Shown one piece after another: positions 8,346-15,571 of a stretch of DNA of 64,000 bases (its first letter is position 1; the number at the start of each line of letters is the position of its first letter). The stretch spans positions 1 to 64,000 of the forward strand of contig DASZBX010000124.1 of assembly GCA_035943635.1 (NCBI GenBank), given 5' to 3'. The position numbers and the translations under genes were made by a program. Below the pieces are notes generated by a model, which ran no database searches, was not told the DNA's origin, and saw only the letters and a list, made by a program, of their open reading frames with translations. Origin of the DNA: DASZBX01 sp035943635. GTDB lineage: Bacteria; Actinomycetota; Actinomycetes; Streptomycetales; Catenulisporaceae.

Positions 8346-10247
8346 GTGCTCGTCCTACCCACACTCCGCCGGCGGCTGCGGCTGGTGTTCGCGTTCCTGC
8401 TGGCGGTGGCGATCGCAGTGCCCTTCTTCGGTGTGACGACGGCGAAGGCCGCAGCGGCGTCGTCGCTCCCGTGCGACATCTACGCCGCCGACGGCACGCC
8501 CTGCGAGGCCGCTTACAGCACCACGCGGGCGATGCTCGTCTCGTACCACGGCCCGCTGTACCAGATCCAGCGCGCCTCGGATAACAGCACCCTGAACATC
8601 GGCCTGCAATCGGCCGGCGGCCTGGTCGACTCCGCGCCCCAGGTCTCCTTCTGCTCCGGCACAACCTGTATCATCACCCTGCTGTACGACCAGACCTCCA
8701 ACGGCAACAACCTGCCCGTCTCGCCCGGCAAGTCCTGCGCCGGCTGCTCGAACGGGATCGGCGGCCCGGGCCCGAACGGCTCGGACGTCGGCGCGAACGC
8801 GATGGCCCTGCCCGTGACGATCGGCGGCCAACCGGCCTACGGCGCACTGTTCAACGGCATCGGCACCGGCTACCGCGACAACGCCGCCAAGAACGTCCCC
8901 ACCGGCTCCCAGCCCGAGGGTATCTACATGCTGACGTCGTCGAACCTGACCAGCGGCAGCTGCTGCTTCGACTTCGGTTCGGCCGAGACGAACGACAGCG
9001 ACGACGGCAACGCGACCATGAACGCGATCTACTACGGCACCGCCTGCTGGACCGGCGGCTGCTCCGGCACCGGCCCCTGGGTCGGCGGCGACCTCGAGAA
9101 CGGCATGTACTTCAGCGACACCGGCCCGAACCCGGCCGGCATCCCGAGCGAATCAGGCTCCTTTGTCTCCACCTGGGAGAAGAACAACGGCACCACCGAC
9201 TTCACGCTCAAGTACGGCAGCGGGCAATCCGGCGGACTGACCCAGTCCTACGCCGGGCCGCTGCCCGACGGGTACAACCCGATGAAGGTGCAGCCGTCCA
9301 TCGAACTGGGCACCGGCGGCGACAACAGTCCGGCCGGCAAGGGAGAGTTCTTCGAAGGCGCCGTCACGGCCGGCTTTCCCTCCGACGCGACCGAGAACGC
9401 CGTCCAGGCCGACATCGTCGCGGCCGGATACTCCGGCAACACAACCGCGTTCTCCACCAGCAGGTCCGTGATCAGCCTCAAGGCCCACGCCAACGGCGAC
9501 TACGTGGACGCGGCGAACAGCACGACCTCGCTGATCGCCAACGCCACATCGATCGGCCCGGCCGAAACCTTCGACTTGATCACCGGCACCGACGGCACCG
9601 TGAACCTGCGCGCGCACTCCGATCAAGACTGGGTGACTGCCGAGAACGACGGAGCGTCCCCGCTGATCGCCAACCGCGGCGCGGTCGGGCCGTGGGAGAC
9701 GTTCGACCTGATCCACAATCCGGACGGCAGCGTCAGTTTGCGGTCGTATACGAACCGTGACATCGTCACCGCGGACGATGCGGGTGCCTCGCCGCTGATC
9801 GCGAACCGCACGGCCATCGGCCCGTGGGAGGAGTTCGACCTGATCCGCGACACCGTCCCGGTCAGCCTGCGCGCCCACGCGAACAACGACTTCGTCACCG
9901 CGGACGATGCGGGTGCGTCGCCGCTGATCGCCAACCGTACGGCTGTCGGCTCGTGGGAGACGTTCGACCTGATCGGCAACAGCGACGGCAGCGTCAGCCT
10001 GCGCGCCCACGCGAACAACGACTACGTGACCGCGGACGATGCGGGTGCCTCGCCGCTGATCGCGAACAGCACGGCCATCGGCCCGTGGGAGGAATTCGAC
10101 CTGGTCGCCAACCCCGACGGCAGCATCAGCCTGCGCGCCCATGCGAACAACCAGATCGTCATAGCAGCCAACGGCGGTTCGTCGGCACTCATCGCCAACC
10201 AGACGACGATCGGCTCGGCGGAGGAATTCGACCTCGTATTCGACTGA
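8346..10247 (+). CDS. Secreted GH54-like alpha-L-arabinofuranosidase with C-terminal repeat domain
   Basis: 633 residues, GTG start at 8346 with GGAGG at 8336-8340. The N-terminus is a signal peptide (arginine-rich, then a hydrophobic core LVFAFLLAVAIAVPFFG, cleavage near AKAAAA). The catalytic part (about residues 40-370) follows the AbfB GH54 fold: SLPCDIYAADGTPCEAAYST, GPLYQIQRASD, FCSGTTCIITLLYDQTSNG. It includes the cysteine-rich CCFDFGSAETN, whose Glu matches the GH54 nucleophile region, and GGDNSPAGKGEFFEGAV, the likely general-acid region. Instead of the usual CBM42 it ends in six tandem beta-trefoil/fascin-like repeats. It probably releases arabinose from plant arabinoxylan outside the cell. 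A hairpin terminator follows the gene. Confidence 0.85.
   Translation: MLVLPTLRRRLRLVFAFLLAVAIAVPFFGVTTAKAAAASSLPCDIYAADGTPCEAAYSTTRAMLVSYHGPLYQIQRASDNSTLNIGLQSAGGLVDSAPQVSFCSGTTCIITLLYDQTSNGNNLPVSPGKSCAGCSNGIGGPGPNGSDVGANAMALPVTIGGQPAYGALFNGIGTGYRDNAAKNVPTGSQPEGIYMLTSSNLTSGSCCFDFGSAETNDSDDGNATMNAIYYGTACWTGGCSGTGPWVGGDLENGMYFSDTGPNPAGIPSESGSFVSTWEKNNGTTDFTLKYGSGQSGGLTQSYAGPLPDGYNPMKVQPSIELGTGGDNSPAGKGEFFEGAVTAGFPSDATENAVQADIVAAGYSGNTTAFSTSRSVISLKAHANGDYVDAANSTTSLIANATSIGPAETFDLITGTDGTVNLRAHSDQDWVTAENDGASPLIANRGAVGPWETFDLIHNPDGSVSLRSYTNRDIVTADDAGASPLIANRTAIGPWEEFDLIRDTVPVSLRAHANNDFVTADDAGASPLIANRTAVGSWETFDLIGNSDGSVSLRAHANNDYVTADDAGASPLIANSTAIGPWEEFDLVANPDGSISLRAHANNQIVIAANGGSSALIANQTTIGSAEEFDLVFD
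9468..10244 (+). repeat. Six tandem repeats of about 44 codons encoding beta-trefoil-like units
   Basis: Each unit reads approximately SLRAHANNDYVTADDAGASP, then LIANRTAIGPWEEFDLI. Units 3-5 are also nearly identical at the DNA level (for example GCGGACGATGCGGGTGC recurs three times). Units 1, 2 and 6 are more diverged. Six units do not match the three-fold CBM42 or four-fold fascin domain exactly, which suggests recent internal duplication. Confidence 0.8.
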
Positions 10248-10293
10248 CGATCCTGGCGACGTCGACGCAATCGGCGCTGGTGCGCAATCGGAG

Positions 10294-10324
10294 GACCTGC
10301 CGGGTTGAGCCCGTCCGGCAGGTC
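10294..10324. terminator. Perfect 10-bp hairpin after the GH54-like gene
   Basis: GACCTGCCGG at 10294-10303 pairs with CCGGCAGGTC at 10315-10324 around an 11-base loop. It lies between the convergent GH54-like and HEAT-repeat genes. There is no U-run, as is common for actinomycete terminators. Confidence 0.55.
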
Positions 10325-10357
10325 ACCTCGATAGGTCGATCACGCCGATCAAGCCGC

Positions 10358-10858
10358 TCAGGTTGTTAGGGCGTCTGCGCGTCGGCGCAGCTGCCGCGCC
10401 GCGCGTTCGTGTAAGGACTCGTCTTTGTCGTCGAGCAGCCGGGTCAGCGCCGCGGTCGCCTCAGGTCCGGGAATGGCGCCCAGTGCCCAGATCGCCTTGC
10501 CGGCCAGGGCCCGGGACTCGTCGTAGTCGAGGTGCTCGGGGATCCACTGGGTCGCGTGGTAGAGGGCGTCGACCGTGTCCGGCGACTTGAGCTTTCCCAG
10601 CAGCGAGACGATGCTCTCGTGGTCGTGGTGCCAGCCGGCCGGCGCCAACTCGAAAAGCAGAGGTTTGATGTCGGCGGCGGTGGCGAACCGGGCGCACACG
10701 ATCAGGGCGAGATCTACCCCGCTCTCCTCCTTCTCCGCGACCGCCTCGGCGAGCAACGACCGTCCGAGCGCAACACCGTCGGTGGTCTGGAAGTAGTCCA
10801 GGACCGCCTGGGGGTCGCCTCCGCTGCGGTCCCTCGGCCGACAGGGGAGTGACGTCAC
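10358..10858 (-). CDS. HEAT-repeat-like hypothetical protein
   Basis: 166 residues from a GTG at 10858; the open frame continues upstream to 11008 but that extension is Arg/Gly-rich and looks non-coding. The body is helical: DLALIVCARFATAADIKPLL, then HHDHESIVSLLGKLKSP, then DESRALAGKAIWALGAIPGP and LTRLLDDKDESLHERAARQL, which fit HEAT/Armadillo-type helix pairs. Small HEAT proteins of this sort occur as immunity-like or scaffold proteins in actinomycetes. No ribosome-binding site supports the chosen start, so the N-terminus may be truncated. It is not obviously part of the adjoining biosynthetic cluster. Confidence 0.55.
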   Translation of the reverse strand: MTSLPCRPRDRSGGDPQAVLDYFQTTDGVALGRSLLAEAVAEKEESGVDLALIVCARFATAADIKPLLFELAPAGWHHDHESIVSLLGKLKSPDTVDALYHATQWIPEHLDYDESRALAGKAIWALGAIPGPEATAALTRLLDDKDESLHERAARQLRRRADALTT

Positions 10859-11000
10859 ATTGTGATCACTATGGCGACGACGATCCGCTCGGAACCGACC
10901 CCGCGGGCGATCGCCGCCCGGAACCGGACCCGATCCTGCCGCCAGGCCACGCCGCCGTGAACTCCTGAATCCATGGCCATTTATCCCGAAAAAACGTTCA

Positions 11001-11029
11001 TTGCGCATCTCGTCCGGAGCGTCTACTCT
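11001..11029 (+). promoter_or_regulatory. Possible promoter at the left edge of the biosynthetic cluster
   Basis: TTGCGC (11001-11006) and TACTCT (11024-11029) are 17 bases apart in an AT-richer patch between the HEAT gene and the first P450. The match to consensus is modest. The remaining 10859-11214 gap shows no gene. Confidence 0.25.
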
Positions 11030-11214
11030 GCGAAGAGTCGGGGCCGCCGCCGGTTGACAAGGGGCGATGGCATCCGCTCAGGCAACCCGGGCATTGCTCT
11101 GCCGCACCGTCGCGGCTGGTGCGATCGGCTCCGAAACTCTCGGTCGCGCAGTTTTTCATGACCGATGTATCCCAGATGTATCCCAGTACCCAGGTTCGAG
11201 TTGTGGGAGCCGCG

Positions 11215-12408
11215 ATGGTCGACGGTGCGATAACCCGGCACGAGGCGCGCGAGTATCCGTTCGGGATCTTTCGCGGTGATCTTCCCGACGAACTGCTGCG
11301 CATGGTGGAACACGAGAAGGTGAGCCGCGTCCGGCTTCCCGACGGGCGGCTGGTCTGGCTGGTGCTCGGCTATGACGAGGTGAGCACCGTGTTGACCGAC
11401 GTCCGCTTCCGGCGCAGCGGTGGCGCCTATGACACCGGGGCCGATGCCGCGGACGGTTGCCCGGTGCGGGACCTGAGCATGGACGGCGACGCCCACACGG
11501 ATCTGCGGCGGTTGGCGGGGCGTGCGTTCACGTCGCGCCGGATCGAGGCCTACCGGCCGCGCATCCAGGCACTCACCGACGAGCTGCTCGACCGGATGGA
11601 GAAGCAGGGCAGCCCCGGGGACCTCGTGGCCGACCTCGTCGTGCCCCTGCCCGCGGTCGTCATCTGCGAGCTGCTCGGTGTGCCCGCCGCCGACCGCGGC
11701 CGGTTCGCCGAGTGGGACAGGGCCCTCATGTCAGTGGACACACACGCCGCGACCGAGACCGCGGACGCCACCCTCGCGATGCGCGCCTACCTCGGCGAGC
11801 GGCTGGCCGAGAAGAGGGCGGCGCCCGGCCCGGATCTGCTGTCGGCGTGGGCCGAGGCGCAGGCCGAGGACGGTTCCCTGACCGACCAGGAGATCATCGG
11901 GCTCGCCGTCACGGTGCTCGTCGGCGGTCGGGAGATCGGCTCGATCAGCGTCGGGATGCGGGCCTTGTTCCAGCATCCCGACGTGATGGACCGGCTGCGC
12001 GCCGACCCGGGCCTCCTGCCGGCCGCCGTCGACGAGCTGCTGCGGTACACCTCGCTCAGTCCGACGTTCCTCGAGCAGACGGTCATGGAGCCCGTCGAGC
12101 TCGGCGGTGTCCCGCTCCGGGCCGGCGACGTCGTCATGCCCCTGCCGTGGGCGGCGAACCGCGACCCCGCGCAGTTCCCGCGGCCCGGGGTCCTGGACAT
12201 CGACCGCCCCCGGAACCAGCACCTGACCTTCGGGACGGGGCCGCACTTCTGCCTGGGCGCCGCACTGGGCCGCGTCGAGATCGAGATAGCGATCGGGACG
12301 CTGGTGCGCCGCTTCCCGAACCTTCGGCCGGGCGTCCCCGTCGACGAACTGCCCTGGCGGCACGAGCGCATCAACTGCGGGCTGGCCGCGTTCCCGATCG
12401 CCTGGTGA
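11215..12408 (+). CDS. Cytochrome P450 with atypical I-helix (first of three)
   Basis: 397 residues; ATG at 11215 is chosen over 11119 because GGAG lies 7 bases upstream and the length then matches its paralogue at 24227. The P450 landmarks are ELLRY (ExxR) near residue 285 and the heme loop LTFGTGPHFCLGAALG with its Cys ligand near 345. The I-helix reads LVGGREIGSISVG, so the usual AGxET/DT has Ile where the oxygen-activating Thr should be. The other end of the cluster carries a P450 with the same change. First gene of the terpenoid block; the likely job is oxidation of the isoprenoid or hybrid scaffold, using external ferredoxin and reductase. Confidence 0.9.
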   Translation: MVDGAITRHEAREYPFGIFRGDLPDELLRMVEHEKVSRVRLPDGRLVWLVLGYDEVSTVLTDVRFRRSGGAYDTGADAADGCPVRDLSMDGDAHTDLRRLAGRAFTSRRIEAYRPRIQALTDELLDRMEKQGSPGDLVADLVVPLPAVVICELLGVPAADRGRFAEWDRALMSVDTHAATETADATLAMRAYLGERLAEKRAAPGPDLLSAWAEAQAEDGSLTDQEIIGLAVTVLVGGREIGSISVGMRALFQHPDVMDRLRADPGLLPAAVDELLRYTSLSPTFLEQTVMEPVELGGVPLRAGDVVMPLPWAANRDPAQFPRPGVLDIDRPRNQHLTFGTGPHFCLGAALGRVEIEIAIGTLVRRFPNLRPGVPVDELPWRHERINCGLAAFPIAW

Positions 12409-12480
12409 GCCGGGCAGGGCGCCCCGGCACCCGGCACCCGACACCCCGTTGGAAGTACGCCTTCTCTGGATGGGAGCGCC

Positions 12481-13500
12481 ATGACGGCGGACACCCCGAT
12501 CGACCGCCTGCGCGAGCTGACGGACCTGGCCGGCCCGTTCGCGGTCCGCGTCGCCGCGACCCTGCGCCTGCCGGACCTGATCGAGGACGGCCGCCACGGA
12601 CTCGCCGACCTGGCGGCCGCGACGGACACGGACGCGGACGCGCTCGGCCAACTGCTGCGCTACCTCGTCCGCCGGGAAGTGTTCACCGAGACGGCGCCGG
12701 ACCACTTCGAGCTGACCGACGTCGGCCGGCTCCTGCGCGACACCGGTCTGGTCGGGCACCGCCAGTGGCTCGACCTCGACGGCCTCGGTTTCCACATGGA
12801 CATGGCCTACACGGGGCTGCTCCACTCCGTCCGCACCGGCGAACCCGGCTACGCAGCCGTCCACGGCCGCACCCTCTGGGAGGAACTGGACGACGCCCCG
12901 GCCTTCCGCCGCTACTTCGACGAGCTGATGCGCTCCGAGCAGCGCCGCACCGCACCGCAGGTCGCCCGGCTCTACGACTGGTCGGCTGCCGCGGACGTCG
13001 TGGACGTCGGCGGTGGCAACGGCGGCCTCCTCGCCGAGGTCCTCGCCGAGCACCGCCACCTGCGCGGCGTGCTGATCGACCGCCCCGCCTCGGCGCCGGC
13101 GGCCGCGGCGACGTTCGCCGAGATGGGAGTGGCCGACCGCGCCGCGTTCGTGGCCGCGAGCTTCTTCGAACCGCTGCCCCGGACAGCGGACGTCGTGGTG
13201 GTCTCCCGCGTGCTGTCGGACTGGCCCGACGCCTCGGCCGGCGCCATCCTCCAGCACTGCGCCGCCGCGGCCCGGCGGCCCGGCGGCCGCGTCCTCATCG
13301 TCGAGGTCCTGCGCACCGGCCCGGACCTGCCCGTCCAGAACCCGCACTTCGATCTCAACATGCTGGTCATCGTCGGCGGCCGGGAACGGTCGGTCGCCGA
13401 CGCCGAGCGGCTGGCCGCCTCAGCCGGCCTCGCCCTGGCCGGCGTCCTGCGCGGCGAGGGCGGCCTCGTCCTGCTCGACTGCGTGGCCACATCCGGCTGA
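12481..13500 (+). CDS. SAM-dependent O-methyltransferase, COMT/DnrK-like family
   Basis: 339 residues with GGGAG upstream of ATG 12481. The N-terminal helical dimerisation/winged-helix region spans about 1-150 and includes DFRRYF-like packing at DAPAFRRYFDELM. The Rossmann domain begins VVDVGGGNGGLLAEVL (SAM motif I). The catalytic-base region reads VVVSRVLSDWPD, with Ser where plant-type enzymes have His. Bacterial relatives acting on polyketides (DnrK, RdmB) also lack that His, and some do not methylate at all. A methyl transfer to a hydroxyl is most likely, but decarboxylation or hydroxylation chemistry is possible. The neighbours are a P450 and a polyprenyl synthase. Confidence 0.85.
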   Translation: MTADTPIDRLRELTDLAGPFAVRVAATLRLPDLIEDGRHGLADLAAATDTDADALGQLLRYLVRREVFTETAPDHFELTDVGRLLRDTGLVGHRQWLDLDGLGFHMDMAYTGLLHSVRTGEPGYAAVHGRTLWEELDDAPAFRRYFDELMRSEQRRTAPQVARLYDWSAAADVVDVGGGNGGLLAEVLAEHRHLRGVLIDRPASAPAAAATFAEMGVADRAAFVAASFFEPLPRTADVVVVSRVLSDWPDASAGAILQHCAAAARRPGGRVLIVEVLRTGPDLPVQNPHFDLNMLVIVGGRERSVADAERLAASAGLALAGVLRGEGGLVLLDCVATSG

Positions 13501-13565
13501 CCGGGTCCACCCGGCCGACCCGTGCGCCCCGCGACCGCGATCGCCTCGAAGCGGAAAGGCTCGCC

Positions 13566-14588
13566 ATGACCGTCCTGCTCAGCACAGACCCGCACAGCGG
13601 CTCCGACCGCCCGGCCGCGTCCCGGTCCGAGACGGTGCTGCGCGAGGAACTCGAACGGCGCTGGCCGGCCGGAGCCGACGAGCTGGCGACGCTCGCCCGC
13701 TACGCGCTCCTGCCCGCCGGAAAACTTCTCAGACCACTGATGACCCTCGCCTGCGCCGAGGCCGTCGGCACCGACCCCGAGGACGTCCTGCCGGCCGCGC
13801 TCGCCGTGGAGTACCTCCACGTGGCCACCCTGGTGCACGACGACATCATCGACGCGGACGACGTCCGGCGGTCCCGCCCGGCGGTGCACGTCGCCCACGG
13901 CGTGCCCGACGCCATCGTCGCCGGCGACCACCTGATCTTCGCCGCGTTCACGGCCATCGGCGAATGCCGCTCGCGGCACGCGACCCCCGCCGCCGTCCTG
14001 GCCGCCGTCGCGGCGCTCGCCACAGCGGGATCAGACCTGTGCCGGGGCCAGGTCCTGGAGTCGCGGCTGGTCGGCGATCCGGCGGCCGACGTCGGCAGGT
14101 ATCTGACGGTGGCGCGGCACAAGACCGGCGCGCTGTTCCGCGCGGTCTGCCAGATCGGCGCGCTGCTCGGCGGCGCGAACCCCGAGCAGGTCGAGCGGCT
14201 CGGCGAGTACGGCGAACTGCTCGGCATCGCCTTCCAGATCCGCAACGACGTCATCGCCTGCACGCTCAGCCCCCAGACCACCGGCAAGCCCGCCACCAGC
14301 GATCTGGCCGGCGGCCGGCCGACCCTCCCGGTACTGCTCGCCTACCGGGCCGGCGACCAGCCCACCCGCCGGCGCCTCACGGAGGCGTTGGCCCGGCGCT
14401 CGGCCGACCCGGACGAACTCGCGGACTTCCACGCGATCCTGGCCGCCACCGGAGGCCTGGATCTGGCTCGGGAGCAGGCCGCGCAGTACGGCGGGCAGGC
14501 GCTCGCGCGGCTGAGCGCACTGGAGCCGTCGGCGGGCCGCGACGTCCTGGCGTCCGTGGTCGAGTGGGCGGCGAGCGTCGAGCCATGA
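13566..14588 (+). CDS. Polyprenyl diphosphate synthase, degenerate second Asp-rich motif
   Basis: 340 residues; ATG at 13566 has GGAAAGG upstream. It condenses isopentenyl diphosphate onto an allylic diphosphate to make the prenyl chain for the terpenoid half. The first Asp-rich motif is intact (LVHDDIIDADDVRRSRP, about residues 91-107). The residue five before DDxxD is Ala, which in this family favours chains of C20 or longer over C15. GKLLRP and the middle KTGALF are present. The second motif reads FQIRNDVIAC, with N-D...A in place of DDxxD; this is unusual and may alter diphosphate binding or turnover. It overlaps the next gene by ATGA. Confidence 0.88.
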   Translation: MTVLLSTDPHSGSDRPAASRSETVLREELERRWPAGADELATLARYALLPAGKLLRPLMTLACAEAVGTDPEDVLPAALAVEYLHVATLVHDDIIDADDVRRSRPAVHVAHGVPDAIVAGDHLIFAAFTAIGECRSRHATPAAVLAAVAALATAGSDLCRGQVLESRLVGDPAADVGRYLTVARHKTGALFRAVCQIGALLGGANPEQVERLGEYGELLGIAFQIRNDVIACTLSPQTTGKPATSDLAGGRPTLPVLLAYRAGDQPTRRRLTEALARRSADPDELADFHAILAATGGLDLAREQAAQYGGQALARLSALEPSAGRDVLASVVEWAASVEP

Positions 14589-15571
14589 CGACGACGACCG
14601 ACAGCCGGGTACGCACCACGGCCCTCGCCCACCTTCAGACCTGGCGTCCGTACACGGTCTGGTACGTCGGCCTGCTCGGACTGGCCGGCGCCGGCCTCGC
14701 CGGCGAGCGCCGGCCGCTCTGGCTGGCGGTCGCCTGGGCCACGCCCACCGTCGGATGGCTCGGCGGGCACTACCTCAGCGACTACTTCGACCGGGACCTC
14801 GACGCCGCCAGCAAGCCCCACCGCCCGATCCCGTCGGGGCGGCTGGCCCCCGGCGTCGCGCTCGCGTGCGGGGTCGCCGCGATGATCGCCGTCGGGGTTC
14901 TCGCCGTCGTCAGCGGCCGGTCGACCGCAGTGATCGCCGTCTGCGCGGTCGCCGCCGTGGTCGCCTACGGCCGCTGGCTCAAGGCGACCGGCCTGTCGGG
15001 CAACCTCATCCGCGGACTGCTCGGGGCGCTCGCGCTCCTCTACGGCGCCGCGGTCGTCCCGAAGATCGACTCGAAGGTGCTGGTGTTCGCGCTCGCGTTC
15101 TGGCTGCACGACTCCGCGTCGAACCTGGTGGGCACCCTGCGCGACGTGGCGGGCGATCGCGCCGGCGGATACCAGACGCTCCCGGTGCGCCGCGGCACCC
15201 CGGTCGCGGTGTGGACCTCGTCCGCGCTCTACACCGCCGCCATCGGTGCGGCGGCGGTCGGCGGCGGCGCCCGGCCCGCCTACCTGGCGACCCTGGCAGC
15301 CGTCGCGGCCGTCGGCGTCGTCGCGTTCACACCGCTGGTGCGCATGCGCGCGGCTCTCCCGGTGCCCGCCGCCCTGCGCGCGCACGAGGTGCTGGTGGTG
15401 GAACGGCTCGGGCTGGCGGCCGGTGTCGTCGGGCTGGGACTCGGCGCGGCCCCCGCCGTGGCACTCCTGGTGCCGATGGCCGCGCTGACCTGGTGGACCC
15501 AGCGCCGGATGCGGACGTGGTACGAACTGGGCCCGGCGGACGGGCGGGCGGAGAGGATGGCCAATGCCTGA
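14585..15571 (+). CDS. UbiA-superfamily prenyltransferase or membrane terpene cyclase
   Basis: 328 residues with 8-9 hydrophobic helices. The first Asp-rich loop is HYLSDYFDRDLDAASKP (Ser replaces the usual Asn of NDxxDxxxD). The second is LRDVAGDRAGGYQTLP. These bind Mg-diphosphate at the membrane face. UbiA enzymes either attach the prenyl chain to an acceptor or, in some actinomycete pathways, cyclise it. Here it starts inside the stop codon of the polyprenyl synthase and its end overlaps the cyclase-like gene by 8 bases, so the three are translated together. Whether it joins isoprenoid to polyketide or makes a ring cannot be decided from sequence. Confidence 0.85.
   Translation: MTTTTDSRVRTTALAHLQTWRPYTVWYVGLLGLAGAGLAGERRPLWLAVAWATPTVGWLGGHYLSDYFDRDLDAASKPHRPIPSGRLAPGVALACGVAAMIAVGVLAVVSGRSTAVIAVCAVAAVVAYGRWLKATGLSGNLIRGLLGALALLYGAAVVPKIDSKVLVFALAFWLHDSASNLVGTLRDVAGDRAGGYQTLPVRRGTPVAVWTSSALYTAAIGAAAVGGGARPAYLATLAAVAAVGVVAFTPLVRMRAALPVPAALRAHEVLVVERLGLAAGVVGLGLGAAPAVALLVPMAALTWWTQRRMRTWYELGPADGRAERMANA

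Noticed and set aside
9468..10244. The regular repeats considered as a CRISPR array
   Set aside because: Units are about 130 bases, coding and in frame, with no short repeat/spacer pattern.
13964..14584. Upstream extension of the UbiA-type gene frame
   Set aside because: The first 207 codons overlap the polyprenyl synthase out of frame and are Arg/Gly-rich; the ATGA at 14585 is the natural start.
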